From: an uncultured Erythrobacteraceae bacterium
Lineage (GTDB): Bacteria > Pseudomonadota > Alphaproteobacteria > Sphingomonadales > Sphingomonadaceae
NCBI GenBank assembly: GCA_950071875.1
Contig: CATMNW010000002.1
Span: 1-37,774, forward strand
DNA: 37,774 nucleotides
Direction of reading: 5' to 3'
Shown: in pieces, positions 9,185-18,374 of the stretch
Numbering within the stretch: the stretch's first letter is position 1
How the letters are laid out: every line of letters begins with the position of its first letter
Notes under the pieces: generated by a model
Told to the model about the DNA's origin: nothing
What the model saw: only the letters and a program-made list of their open reading frames with translations
The model's database searches: none
Made by a program: the position numbers and the translations under genes

Positions 9185-10927
9185 TCAGACAGAAGGCCCC
9201 CGCGACCGGGTGAAGCTCCAGTCAACACCGCCGCGTTCGTTGACCCTGCCAGTGACCGTCTGGCCCAGATGGCGCTCCAGGTCCTGTCGCCAGGGGACGA
9301 GCTGGAAACCTACACCGTTGTCGATCATCGCAAACCGGCCCGAAGCGAGTGTGACGCGTTCCCGATACACGCCTGCGACATGATCCCCGGAAGTCGCGCT
9401 CTGCATGGTGCTTGCGTGACACGAGGCGAGCGCATCGCTAGCCGCGGCCAGGTCCCGTTCGCGCAGAGTGCCCAGCAGATTGCGAGCATAGACGATCTTT
9501 TGCCCCTGACGGTTCGCAAGACCTTGCTCCAGGAGGACGTCGGCCCGCTTGCCCAATGCCTCGCGCACCTCCGACCCGAACCCGCCTGCCACGGACTTGA
9601 GGTGGGGCGATACGAGTTGCCGATCAAGCCAGGTCGCACCGTTTGCACCGATCTGTCTTTCGAGAGCGAAGTCGGAGCGAACAAGCAGGCTCATCTGTTG
9701 CCGGCCTTTCCGATCGGTCCATGCGCTCGTCTCCACGATGGCGCCCGGTGCGGCATCACCTGTCCGCTCGAGGTCGGGAAAACGCAGGTGGTGAATGCGC
9801 CCATCGGCCCCGTCGACGATGGCGTAGGCCCTGCCAGTAAGCTCGTCATGCAGCCCGCGCTCGACGAGCCTGCCAATCACACGCTCGCCGTTCGCATCCT
9901 CATGCAAAGCCAGCCGCGCCGGGTGCGCATCCAAGCCTTTCCCGGTCATGGCCCGGTGCATCGTTTTGATGATGTCGCCGCGTTCTCCAAGTGCCCGAAG
10001 CGTGGGCTCGATATCGGATGCCAGCGTCCAGCTTGCTGGTCCCACCTGCTCAGCCAGTCCCATGCGTTCGAGGACCTTGGCGCGTCCAATCAAGATCGAG
10101 CGATCCTTACGTGCTGCCGAACCGGCTTCGGGCCGCAGATCGATCTCGCCAAACGCGCCGCGTTGCTTGTGCAGGCGGCGATCGAGACTGGTCCAGCGTT
10201 CAGCGTCAACCTCGCGCGCCAGAGCATTGAGGATATCACGTTCGCTGCGCGGTCCCAGCTCGATGGTCACGCGTTCCTCGGCGCGGGCGCGCATCCCCTC
10301 GCTGATATAGGCGCGGTCGATCACAAGGTCCTCGCCGCCTGTCGCGACGCCGCGAACCAGCACATGGATATGCGGATTGTCGGTGTTCCAGTGATCGACG
10401 GCCACCCAGTCAAGCCTGGTGTCGAGATCGCTGGCCATATCGGTCATCAATTCACGCGTGAAGGCGCGCAGGTCGCCCATCTCGTTGGCATCCTCAGGAG
10501 AGACGATGAAGCGGAAGTGGTGCCGGTCGTCCTCGCAGCGATCGGCAAAGCTATCCCCATCGGCCTGGTCGGAAGCGACATCGAACATCTGGCCATGCGA
10601 TCCATCCTTCGTGACACCATCGCGCTCAAGATAGGAGATGTGACGCGCGAGCGGCGCCGAGCGGAAACGCGCACCCCCATGCCGCACAACGCGGGCCTTG
10701 ATCACCACACGGCGCTGGACGGGACTTCGGCGGAGTCCGAGTGCCGCATGTCTGCCCCGACCGAAATGGCCCGTTCCCGTCCGACCCTTGCCTTGGTGAA
10801 GCGGTGTGTGGCCGGCCCGTCGAGATGACTGAAGAACGCGGCCGACCAGCGTACTGGCTTTGCGATATTGGCGCTCCCCGCTGTCGCCCGAGCGACCCGG
10901 CCTGACGTTGAAATCCTCGTCAGCCAT
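9185..10927 (-). CDS. rlxS: Relaxase/mobilization nuclease, RlxS/DUF3363 type
   Basis: RHISYLERDGVTKDG...HHFRFIVSPEDA...DHWNTDNPHIHVLVRG (relaxase HxH motif); downstream DUF3363-like region. Confidence 0.88.
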   Translation of the reverse strand: MADEDFNVRPGRSGDSGERQYRKASTLVGRVLQSSRRAGHTPLHQGKGRTGTGHFGRGRHAALGLRRSPVQRRVVIKARVVRHGGARFRSAPLARHISYLERDGVTKDGSHGQMFDVASDQADGDSFADRCEDDRHHFRFIVSPEDANEMGDLRAFTRELMTDMASDLDTRLDWVAVDHWNTDNPHIHVLVRGVATGGEDLVIDRAYISEGMRARAEERVTIELGPRSERDILNALAREVDAERWTSLDRRLHKQRGAFGEIDLRPEAGSAARKDRSILIGRAKVLERMGLAEQVGPASWTLASDIEPTLRALGERGDIIKTMHRAMTGKGLDAHPARLALHEDANGERVIGRLVERGLHDELTGRAYAIVDGADGRIHHLRFPDLERTGDAAPGAIVETSAWTDRKGRQQMSLLVRSDFALERQIGANGATWLDRQLVSPHLKSVAGGFGSEVREALGKRADVLLEQGLANRQGQKIVYARNLLGTLRERDLAAASDALASCHASTMQSATSGDHVAGVYRERVTLASGRFAMIDNGVGFQLVPWRQDLERHLGQTVTGRVNERGGVDWSFTRSRGPSV

Positions 10928-11167
10928 GCTCAAAATTGACGAGCGACGGCGCATTTAGCGCTGAAAAATATGCAGAATTTGAAGGAACCGACAGCAGAGC
11001 AATGCCGGAGACGGCGCTAATTACCCAGAAAAACCAACCACATGCAGCCCGGACGACGGCGCTGCTTTTATCTCGCCATCCTCTCTTACCCTTTCTGACC
11101 AGCCCGCAACCCGTTCGCAAAACTTCGCTAGCGGACGACGCAGAACGCAGGGATGCCCGCCTGGCTG

Positions 11168-11848
11168 TCATTGGTCGGCAACTGTCGATATGGGCGCGAA
11201 AAGATCATGCGCGGGCCGTACCGGGCGGACAAAAGCGGTGCCCGAGGCCTCCGGGAGACCCCGATCGCCGGGGGCATAATCCGAAGTGGAAACAGGTGCA
11301 TCGGGCGCGCCCGGAGCGTCCGCAGAGTGTGAACCCGCCGCGACGAAGATGCGCTCGATCTGCAGCAGGGGCGCAATCTTCGCGACATAGCGGCGGGTTT
11401 CGAGGGGGAGCGAACGCCGTCCTGCAAGCCAGGCCTCGTAGCGCCCCGGCCCCGCATTATAAGCTGCAAGGAAGCCAGCTACACCGTAGCGGTCATACAT
11501 TTCGCGCAAGTACGATGTGCCCGCGAGGATATTGTCGCGCGGGTTGAAAGGATCGCTGCCGAGCGAGTACCGATCGCGCTGGCGCGCCCAGGTGCCAGGC
11601 ATGAGCTGCATCAATCCCATCGCGCCTGCCGACGACACTGCGCGCGTCCGGCCCGCACTTTCAATGCGGATCACGGCATAAATCCAGTGCTCGGGAATGC
11701 CGAAGCGCTGCGAGGCCTCGCGCACATGTGCTGCAATATCGATCGAATCTGGGTGCGTTTGCGCTGCGCGCGATTGCCCGCTCGCTTGCAGAGGATACGC
11801 GAGCGCCAGCGCGGCGAGAAGCGCGGTTAGTGCGATACCGAGGCGCAC
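11168..11848 (-). CDS. Lytic transglycosylase (SLT domain), conjugation associated
   Basis: Signal peptide; IPEHWIYAVIRIESAGRTRAVSSAGAMGLMQLMPGTW...AAYNAGPGRY. Confidence 0.92.
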   Translation of the reverse strand: MRLGIALTALLAALALAYPLQASGQSRAAQTHPDSIDIAAHVREASQRFGIPEHWIYAVIRIESAGRTRAVSSAGAMGLMQLMPGTWARQRDRYSLGSDPFNPRDNILAGTSYLREMYDRYGVAGFLAAYNAGPGRYEAWLAGRRSLPLETRRYVAKIAPLLQIERIFVAAGSHSADAPGAPDAPVSTSDYAPGDRGLPEASGTAFVRPVRPAHDLFAPISTVADQ

Positions 11849-11851
11849 GGT

Positions 11852-12184
11852 TCAAGCCTTGCTGGCGCGCTGCGCAGGGCGCGACCACGTCAGAACGTGG
11901 GAGCCGTCATCGGATGCGAACAGATTGGCGCGTATTGGCCGGGCGAATGCCGGATCGTCGATCAGCACCGCGACAAAGTCGCCGGCTTTGTCGCCGACGC
12001 GCTTCCAGCCCGCACCAATTTCGTAGACGGCGTCATTGTCACCCACCATGATCCGGTAGTCCGGCGCATTCTCGGTTTCGGACGGTTGCGCAGGTACGAG
12101 GGCGAGCCTTGTATCGAGTGTGAGCGTCTGCAAGCGCCCTTCGAAGCCATCGCGGGTCGCTGTGAATGTGCCGATATATGTCAT
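11852..12184 (-). CDS. DUF736 family protein
   Basis: MTYIGTFTATRDGFEGRLQTLTLD...YRIMVGDNDAVYEIGAGWKR...DFVAVLIDDPAF. Confidence 0.9.
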   Translation of the reverse strand: MTYIGTFTATRDGFEGRLQTLTLDTRLALVPAQPSETENAPDYRIMVGDNDAVYEIGAGWKRVGDKAGDFVAVLIDDPAFARPIRANLFASDDGSHVLTWSRPAQRASKA

Positions 12185-12762
12185 TGATCGTCTCCTTGGT
12201 TGTTGATTGAGGTTGCGGTGATGCTTGGCTGCGCGAACCAGATATGCGCGCCGTCACCGTGCTCGTCGGTCCAGACAGGGCTGGCCCGGCCAAGCAAGTG
12301 ATCGCGCGCGATGGGTCCGAAATAGCGCCCGTCGAAGCTGCCTGACGCGCGCCGGTTCATGACGAATATCTGGCCTGCTGCGATGGTCCGGCAGCCTTGC
12401 CAGACCGGCAGAGCGCGCCCGATACTGTCTGCCGAGCGCGCCACACCGGCGCGCGCACGATTGATGGTGATGGTCAGACCCTGCCTGCAGACAGTGTCGC
12501 CGGGACGTGCCGCGATTTCCTTCAGCAGCGGAATTCCCGTCGGCAGATAACCGCGTGTCGCAAGGTAATCGCGCAGCCGAGGCGGCGGATCAATCGCCAC
12601 GCGCTCGCCAACCTGCAGACCTGCCGTACCGCGGATATGATACAGTCCCGTCGGCACGCTGGCGGTCGCATTCCAGATCAGAACGCGCGAGAGTGGCAGC
12701 ACGGCGCTGACCAATGCGGCAGCACAGACAGTGCCCGCGATGAGGACCGTTCGACGCTTCAT
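12181..12762 (-). CDS. traF: S26 family signal peptidase, TraF type
   Basis: IWNATASVPTGLYHI (catalytic Ser), DPPPRL, LLKEIAARPGDTVCR, SFDGRYFGPI; 4-bp overlaps with both neighbours. Confidence 0.9.
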   Translation of the reverse strand: MKRRTVLIAGTVCAAALVSAVLPLSRVLIWNATASVPTGLYHIRGTAGLQVGERVAIDPPPRLRDYLATRGYLPTGIPLLKEIAARPGDTVCRQGLTITINRARAGVARSADSIGRALPVWQGCRTIAAGQIFVMNRRASGSFDGRYFGPIARDHLLGRASPVWTDEHGDGAHIWFAQPSITATSINNQGDDQ

Positions 12763-13238
12763 GGCCGAAGATTCCGGTAGCGCAGCCAGACGCGGTGCCG
12801 GTCTGGATGATAGGCGCGTGGCGGCATTCCAGCTGCAAGCCGGTTGTGCATGTGCCGCCAGTGGTCGGGCGCTACCTCACATGGATCGGTGCCACCTGCA
12901 TCGATTGCATCGATCAGGCCAAGGACCTGGCGCACCTTTGGCCAGCCCCGGACCGAGAGCAGTATCTCTGCGCCCGGATCGACTTGCGGAAGCGTGGAAT
13001 AGGTGTCGCCAGCTGCGACCGCGCGCGCAATTGCGAGAGCCGAATGGATGGTGCCATATTCGTTGGACGCCCAGCGCACGAAAGCGAAGAGCTGCCCCGG
13101 CTTATAGCTTTCGACCCGTGTCCTGCGATCGATGATGCGCTGACCGACCGGCTTGCCGAAACGCAGCCAGTCTTCGCGCAGGCCTTCCTGCCACACCAGA
13201 GTGACGTGGGTCAGCGGCGGATCGCCATCACACCGCAC
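12759..13238 (-). CDS. DUF2840 family protein
   Basis: DWLRFGKPVGQRIIDRRTRVESYKPGQLFAFVRWASNEYGT...DPCEVAPDHWRHMHNRL; probable GTG start at 13238. Confidence 0.85.
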   Translation of the reverse strand: MRCDGDPPLTHVTLVWQEGLREDWLRFGKPVGQRIIDRRTRVESYKPGQLFAFVRWASNEYGTIHSALAIARAVAAGDTYSTLPQVDPGAEILLSVRGWPKVRQVLGLIDAIDAGGTDPCEVAPDHWRHMHNRLAAGMPPRAYHPDRHRVWLRYRNLRP

Positions 13239-13296
13239 GGCGCTGCTGCGCGGCGGTGCCAGCCAGTCGGCCGTGCACAGGCGCGGCGACGTTAGC

Positions 13297-13315
13297 AGGA
13301 ATCGATAAGATTCCT
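13297..13315. repeat. Perfect inverted repeat AGGAATC-gataa-GATTCCT upstream of the DUF2840 gene
   Basis: 7-bp arms read directly from the sequence. Confidence 0.6.
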
Positions 13316-13374
13316 TGTTAGGATAGTTAAGGAGCTCGCAAGGCCAGCATTTCTGCGGGTTTGCGCTGCATTTC

Positions 13375-13440
13375 GGTTCCCGATAGTCCGAACTTGCGGT
13401 TCCTGATAGTCCGTGCGCGGGGGTTCCTGATAGTCCGAAC
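13375..13440. repeat. Three iteron-like direct repeats GGTTCC(C/T)GATAGTCCG(A/T)(A/G)C at 13375-13393, 13398-13416 and 13422-13440
   Basis: 19-bp units, start-to-start spacing 23 and 24 bp, ending 1 bp from the repA stop codon. Confidence 0.8.
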
Positions 13441-13441
13441 A

Positions 13442-14323
13442 TCACACCGACTTGTCCACAGGAGGCATGCCGATGCGCCGCCGGGCGACATCGAAGGGAT
13501 CGACAGGAATTGCCACGAAGCTGAGCCGCTCGCGGCCCAGCTGGTGGTCGAGCGAGAGGGTATAGCCCGGGAGCGGTTGGCGCCGGACGATTGCGCGCAT
13601 CTCGAAAGCGAACCGTTTGAGCGGTGAAAGCGCACCAGATTTGAGGTGAAGATGGGCAATGTCGAAGCTCCATCCGCCCTTTTGTTTGCCGCCATGTTTG
13701 CGCACGATCCGGTATAGCCAGCGCTCCAGGCCCCCGGTCAGCGTGAAATAGGCCGGGTCGATCGTGAGTACGAGCGCTCGGTCGATGACCGCTTCATAGA
13801 GCCAGTCCGGCACGATCATCTCGATGCCGAGCGCGCGGCCATTGCCATCGAGGCATTCGCGCCATTCGTTGATCCAGGAAAAGCGGTGGCGACGGCGTCC
13901 GCCCAGCTGGCGGATCGATGTCGCGATGCTGGTCGATTGCAGCCTGTCGAGCGCGGCTTTCAGTCGCTCATAGGCGGCCTTGCCGGTACCGCGGCGGGTA
14001 AAGGCGAGGATTTCATGCGGGGTGGCGGCAATGAGCCGCGACGTCGGCTTTCCGGCATCGCGCGCCTCGACGATCTGGCTGGCCACCCAGATCAGCACAT
14101 CGGCGTCCCATATGGTTGCCATGCCATGTTCGGCAGTTGCCTCGACAAGAATTGAGATGTCGCCCATGCGAAAGTCGATGGGCTTCACCCGCTTCGATTT
14201 GGCGAGGCTGAAAAAGGGCCATGCCATCAGGTCCTGCGCATCGCGCGCCGCGATTGCTGCGGAGGTTCCGACGAACAGATCGAGCTGCTGTGCTGCGCTG
14301 GCAAAGGTCGTGCGGGCCGTCAT
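13442..14323 (-). CDS. repA: Replication initiator protein A (RPA family)
   Basis: QDLMAWPFFSLAKSKRVKPIDFRMGDISILVEATAEHGMATIWDADVLIWVASQI; position next to iterons and RdfS-like gene. Confidence 0.9.
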   Translation of the reverse strand: MTARTTFASAAQQLDLFVGTSAAIAARDAQDLMAWPFFSLAKSKRVKPIDFRMGDISILVEATAEHGMATIWDADVLIWVASQIVEARDAGKPTSRLIAATPHEILAFTRRGTGKAAYERLKAALDRLQSTSIATSIRQLGGRRRHRFSWINEWRECLDGNGRALGIEMIVPDWLYEAVIDRALVLTIDPAYFTLTGGLERWLYRIVRKHGGKQKGGWSFDIAHLHLKSGALSPLKRFAFEMRAIVRRQPLPGYTLSLDHQLGRERLSFVAIPVDPFDVARRRIGMPPVDKSV

Positions 14324-14334
14324 TGAACAGGCCC

Positions 14335-14607
14335 TCAGCGCCGAACCGGGCCGGTGTAGCCGTCAATCCTTTTAGCGGGATGGACCACGCCCTTGCCCGG
14401 ATCGCTGGTCGAGCGGCGCAGCCCTTGTTCGGCCCAGGCATCGAGATCCTCGCGCCGGTAGACGATCCGCCCGCCCAGCTTGTGGTAAGCGGGACCGGTC
14501 CCGTAGCAGCGGTGTTTTTCCAGCGTACGCGGCGATAGGCCCAGATGAACGGCAGCATCGGGCGTTCGCAGAAAACGGGGGCGAACTGGTTCTGGAACGG
14601 CGGTCAT
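14335..14607 (-). CDS. Helix-turn-helix excisionase/AlpA-RdfS-like protein
   Basis: RFLRTPDAAVHLGLSPRTLEKHRCYGTGPAYHKLGGRIVYRREDLDAWAEQG. Confidence 0.85.
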   Translation of the reverse strand: MTAVPEPVRPRFLRTPDAAVHLGLSPRTLEKHRCYGTGPAYHKLGGRIVYRREDLDAWAEQGLRRSTSDPGKGVVHPAKRIDGYTGPVRR

Positions 14608-15096
14608 GGGTAATCTCCGCAAAACATGGGGTGGATGGTGCGGCGAGCTGCCGCTTGTTGCAGAGAGTGATGGCGGGCAATTGGTCCCATGGGGGAGCGA
14701 CAGAACTACGCGAGAACAATTGTCGCCCGTGCCTTGCTGCCCTGCCGCCAAATATGTGTCGCTGACCGTGCGGACGCACGAGAGTCCATCGTCCACCCGA
14801 TCATGAGCGATGCCCCCAACAAGCTCCGCACCGCGAACAAGGCGGCGGCAAAGGATCGCGTGCGGAGCCAGGGACCGGGACTTGTCGGTCCCGCCAGCTT
14901 CGCGCCGGTCCGACCCGCTGCCGGTTCGCAGTGCGCGCGGGGCCCAAAACGAATATGCCGCGCCCTCAGGAGCGCTGCTGGAGGCAGCGCGGGACAGAGC
15001 GCGTCCCCAGCCCCGCTCCGCTTTTCGCAGCCATCCCTCCTGCATGCGGACACGCAAAAAGGCAGGAACCGGAGAAGGCTCCTGCCCAATCGCGCG

Positions 15097-15315
15097 TCAG
15101 AACTCGAGCATCGCACCGGGCACAGTATGCACTATGCGGCTTGCCAGATGCGCCGGCAGCGCATTGTAGTCGCCCTCATCGAAGGCGAAGTGACCGAGAT
15201 CGTCATCCTCGACGACGTGCTGGTCAAAGAAGCTGTGCAAAGCACGCCGTTCGGCAACAGCCAGAGCTGCGAAATAGCTGTCCGAGCTCTGTACAGATTG
15301 AGTGAGTGTAGCCAT
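15097..15315 (-). CDS. Small hypothetical protein
   Basis: 72 aa ORF starting MATLTQSVQSSDSYFAALAVAERRALHSFF with AGGAGG RBS just upstream. Confidence 0.55.
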   Translation of the reverse strand: MATLTQSVQSSDSYFAALAVAERRALHSFFDQHVVEDDDLGHFAFDEGDYNALPAHLASRIVHTVPGAMLEF

Positions 15316-15568
15316 GATATCCTCCTGATGTCTGCCTTGAAACGGCAGGAGGACCGGCAGACGGGCGTGCAGGTACCGGGTCACAGGATCGCCCGCACGG
15401 GCGACCACGAAGTGGCGTTGGGGGAAACGATTTTGTCGAACTGCAGCGCAGCTAAAGGAGGCAAAATGGTGGGGCCCCGCCGTCCTTGATGCGGTGGCTG
15501 CACGCCCGTCATGATCAGATTTCCGTGGGTCAGCCCCTCCCCGCTCTTACGCTCCTGAACAACACAAG

Positions 15569-15601
15569 AAGGGGCCCTGTCCGGTGAGGACAGGACCCCT
15601 T
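15569..15601 (-). terminator. Terminator-like hairpin downstream of ssb
   Basis: AAGGGGCCCTGTCC-ggtga-GGACAGGACCCCTT, 14-bp arms with one mismatch, T-rich on the minus-strand 3' side. Confidence 0.65.
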
Positions 15602-15624
15602 CGGGAGAGATCGACTGGGAGAGA

Positions 15625-16035
15625 TCAGTCGATTTCGGGAGCGTCGCGATTATCGCTCTCGCCGCCAGATTCACCGCTCTGAGGGTTGCCGCGCGAGAGA
15701 AAGTCGACCTTGTCGGCGAGAATCTCGCAGCCGTACCGCTTCACGCCGTCCTGATCGTCCCACTGGGTGTAGTGCAGGCGGCCCTGTACCGACACCAGCT
15801 GGCCTTTCGAGCAATACTGCCCGACCGTCTTGGCGAGGCCGTTGAAGCAGGTCACGCGGTGAAATTCGCTGTCCTTGGCGGTGTAGCCGTTTTCATCCTT
15901 GTAGGTCTTGCCGTCCTTGTCGCGAGCGGGGCGATCGGTAACGACGGTGATCCCGGTGACGCTGGTCCCGCTCTTGGTTTCCCGTGTTTCGGGATCACGG
16001 GCAATGCGGCCGGTGAGGATAACGATATTGGTCAT
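15625..16035 (-). CDS. ssb: Single-stranded DNA-binding protein
   Basis: MTNIVILTGRIARDPETRETKSGTSVTGITVVTDRP...VTCFNGLAKTVGQYCSKGQLVSVQGRL. Confidence 0.9.
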   Translation of the reverse strand: MTNIVILTGRIARDPETRETKSGTSVTGITVVTDRPARDKDGKTYKDENGYTAKDSEFHRVTCFNGLAKTVGQYCSKGQLVSVQGRLHYTQWDDQDGVKRYGCEILADKVDFLSRGNPQSGESGGESDNRDAPEID

Positions 16036-16570
16036 GATAAATTCTCCTTCAGCTCTCAACCCGGAAACCATTTCCGGCTTGCGACCGTCGATGAGAAACA
16101 GGGCATGGGAGGACTGCACCGCAGGCGCGCAGCGCCAAGGGAAACCCATTTACGCCGGGTGGTGCGGGCAGCCCGCGCAGCGGGCAACACGGCCGGAAAG
16201 AAAATGGGTTGCCGGGCTCAGCTGACCTGGTTCAGACAGGTTCGCATGAAAAGCCGGACTGGGTTCGGAGTGGGCATGAAGGCAGCGCAATGGTCCAACG
16301 CTTTATTCGCAGGCCGCGGTCCCTCCGCTTGCAGCAAGAAGGTCCATGAAATTGCGGGCAGCGCCGCAATCATCAGGATCCTCGAACTCAGCTCAAGGTC
16401 AGAGGCAGACCCAAGCCTATGAGGCAACCCCCACCAAGCGAAGCGCTTCACCCGGTCTTGCTCAAAGCCGAAATCGACCCGGCAGCGCTCGATACCCAAG
16501 GCCATCATCTCGGGGCTAACCGGCGACACATCGGTTGCAAGGACATGACGTAAAAGGAGATCACTGCGAG

Positions 16571-16753
16571 TTACGGTGACAAGCTAGCCTTTTTCATTTC
16601 TGCGCCATCAGGCGTTACGTTGCTTGCATCAGAGCGTTCGGTACTATCGCGTTTGTCACATGCGGCTCCCACAGCTTCTTGCGGTCCACAGGGCAGCGCG
16701 CCGCCTTCATCTTCCCATCGCAAAAGGTCTCTATCCTTCTTCTCGATCACCAT
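16571..16753 (-). CDS. Possible small hypothetical protein
   Basis: 60 aa ORF MVIEKKDRDLLRWEDEGGALPCGPQEAVG; weak support. Confidence 0.3.
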   Translation of the reverse strand: MVIEKKDRDLLRWEDEGGALPCGPQEAVGAACDKRDSTERSDASNVTPDGAEMKKASLSP

Positions 16754-16947
16754 ATGGAATTCTCCAAATTGAAGCGGCGACGCAGCAGTCAATCATCGCA
16801 CCGGGCAGAGGCCGAGCGTCTACAGCACCAGTATTATCATAGCTCCGATAGCACTGTTCCGGTCGCCCGTTCGGGAGGGGGATGACACTTGCACGACACA
16901 ATATTCTTTCAGATCGCGGCTCTCCTGAAAATTGCCTCGTGCAGAAG

Positions 16948-16982
16948 AAACCCCGCGCATGAGCGTATCATACGCGGGGTTT
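16948..16982. terminator. Strong hairpin, possible terminator for the 17.5-17.1 kb minus-strand unit
   Basis: AAACCCCGCGCATGA-gcgta-TCATACGCGGGGTTT, 15-bp arms with one mismatch. Confidence 0.6.
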
Positions 16983-17088
16983 CAAAGCGGCCCAATTGCA
17001 CCTGCGACCCGCAGGGCTCCGGGGGGACGTCGGGACCGCCTGTTCGGTGAGCGATGTAAAAGACGCTCGATGTTCTTTCCCGCTCGCG

Positions 17089-17496
17089 TCACATGTCTTT
17101 CATGTCGTGATCCGGCATCGTCCGCATATCGTGACCTGCATGCGGGTCGGCGGGCTCGGCTGTCGGCGTGACCGCGCTGGCATCTGCCGGTAAAATTGGC
17201 GTCACTGGTGCCGCGCGCGAGTTGCCGGAGCGCGGCCTGGTTGAGGCCTCGCCCATGCTCTCAGGGGAAGTTCCTGCGGTCACTGACTGCGTCTCGCGGT
17301 TAGCATCCGAGGAATTTTTCGGACCCTCAACATCGAGGGAAGCTGTGGCAGCCGATGGCGCAGCTCCTATGCCCATTGGCGCCTGCGCGTCAGGCGCCGA
17401 AACCTGCGCTTCGTCACACCCGGCGAGGAAAAACAGGGCAGCCACGGCTGGAACGAGACCGGTGGCTGTCATCTTCGATTTGCTTTTACGCATCAT
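17089..17496 (-). CDS. Putative lipoprotein with C-terminal His/Met-rich tail
   Basis: Lipobox ALFFLAGC; C-terminus DPHAGHDMRTMPDHDMKDM. Confidence 0.65.
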   Translation of the reverse strand: MMRKSKSKMTATGLVPAVAALFFLAGCDEAQVSAPDAQAPMGIGAAPSAATASLDVEGPKNSSDANRETQSVTAGTSPESMGEASTRPRSGNSRAAPVTPILPADASAVTPTAEPADPHAGHDMRTMPDHDMKDM

Positions 17497-17504
17497 ACTA
17501 TCCT

Positions 17505-18161
17505 CTACAGCCAAGATATGCCGAGATGGTTCTGGCCATGCGCCAGTTCGCCTCCGAGGAACCCCTGGGCGAGAATGAGCACAGCCATCGAAGCAAGCGC
17601 AATGCGCAGCATCGTCCGGCTTTCCGGGCGGCGGTGCGCGAGCGCGGCGAGTACAACACCCAGAACGGCAATGAGCATGCCGTTCCAGCGATGGAGCTGC
17701 ATTGCCGTATCCCCGCCAAACCACAGTCCGGTGTGTATCCACCCGAATATGGCCGCAATGACGGCGCCGCCCGCACCGCCGTAAATGAGCACGCGTACCG
17801 CAGGCTCCAAGCCGGCCCCTCTTCGCTTACCGACGAAGAGCTCGGCCAGCGCGGCCATCAGAAACAGGGCAATCGGGAAATGTACCGTGGCGGGATGCAA
17901 TCTCTTGAGCACACCAACGAAGCCCTCCTCGTTCACATTGGCGGTCTCTCCCGATGCTTCGTCGTGCCCGCCGGAAGCATGAGCGTCACCCGAAGCGCCA
18001 TTCGATAGCTCCTGGGCTTCACCGGAATTGTTCACTGGACTGGCTGTCGCAGGCGCAGCTGCGCTCTCGGCCCCGCCATGCGCTTCGTCGCCATGCGCGT
18101 GGACCGGGCTGACCCAAAGAAGACTTGCGCAAACAAGCGCCAACAGTTGGATTGGCTTCAT
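17505..18161 (-). CDS. DUF2231 family membrane protein with His-rich N-terminal region
   Basis: Signal peptide, HGDEAHGG...HASGGHDEASGE, LHPATVHFPIALFLMAALAELF, multiple TM segments. Confidence 0.8.
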   Translation of the reverse strand: MKPIQLLALVCASLLWVSPVHAHGDEAHGGAESAAAPATASPVNNSGEAQELSNGASGDAHASGGHDEASGETANVNEEGFVGVLKRLHPATVHFPIALFLMAALAELFVGKRRGAGLEPAVRVLIYGGAGGAVIAAIFGWIHTGLWFGGDTAMQLHRWNGMLIAVLGVVLAALAHRRPESRTMLRIALASMAVLILAQGFLGGELAHGQNHLGISWL

Positions 18162-18209
18162 ATTGACGAGTGCCCTTTCTAGGCGGCTTTCCGCTGCCCT
18201 ACAGATTGT

Positions 18210-18238
18210 TACGCATCTGGAGATCTCACCCCTCAAAA
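18210..18238 (-). promoter_or_regulatory. ECF-type promoter element upstream of the DUF2231 gene
   Basis: TTTTGAGGGGTGA-GATCTCCAGATG-CGTA (minus strand); same layout as five other sites. Confidence 0.7.
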
Positions 18239-18374
18239 CAGTTTTCTGAGGGTGGGCCAGCGCAGGAGTTATGCGATTTTGTGTGCTCGGGCGATTGCAC
18301 GTCTGTCCGAATTGCGACCCATTGCAGCGAGCGAAGCCCGGGGGAGCGTCAGCACCGATCCGGGCCGCCGGTTC

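Noticed and set aside
9269-10828. 519-aa plus-strand ORF
   Set aside because: Exact shadow of the relaxase gene, which has recognizable motifs on the minus strand.
14689-15489. 266-aa plus-strand ORF
   Set aside because: Spans a low-evidence region and the antisense of a better-supported small gene with an RBS; composition looks non-coding.
16218-16529. 103-aa minus-strand ORF (MSPVSPEMMALGIERCRVDFGFEQDRVKRFAWWG...)
   Set aside because: N-terminal half looks protein-like but no family recognized and the C-terminal half is poor; possibly a gene fragment, not enough to call.
16860-16900. GGGAGGGGGATGACACTTGCACGACAC as an ECF promoter
   Set aside because: -35-like only; ACAC instead of CGTA after 12 nt and no convincing gene downstream.
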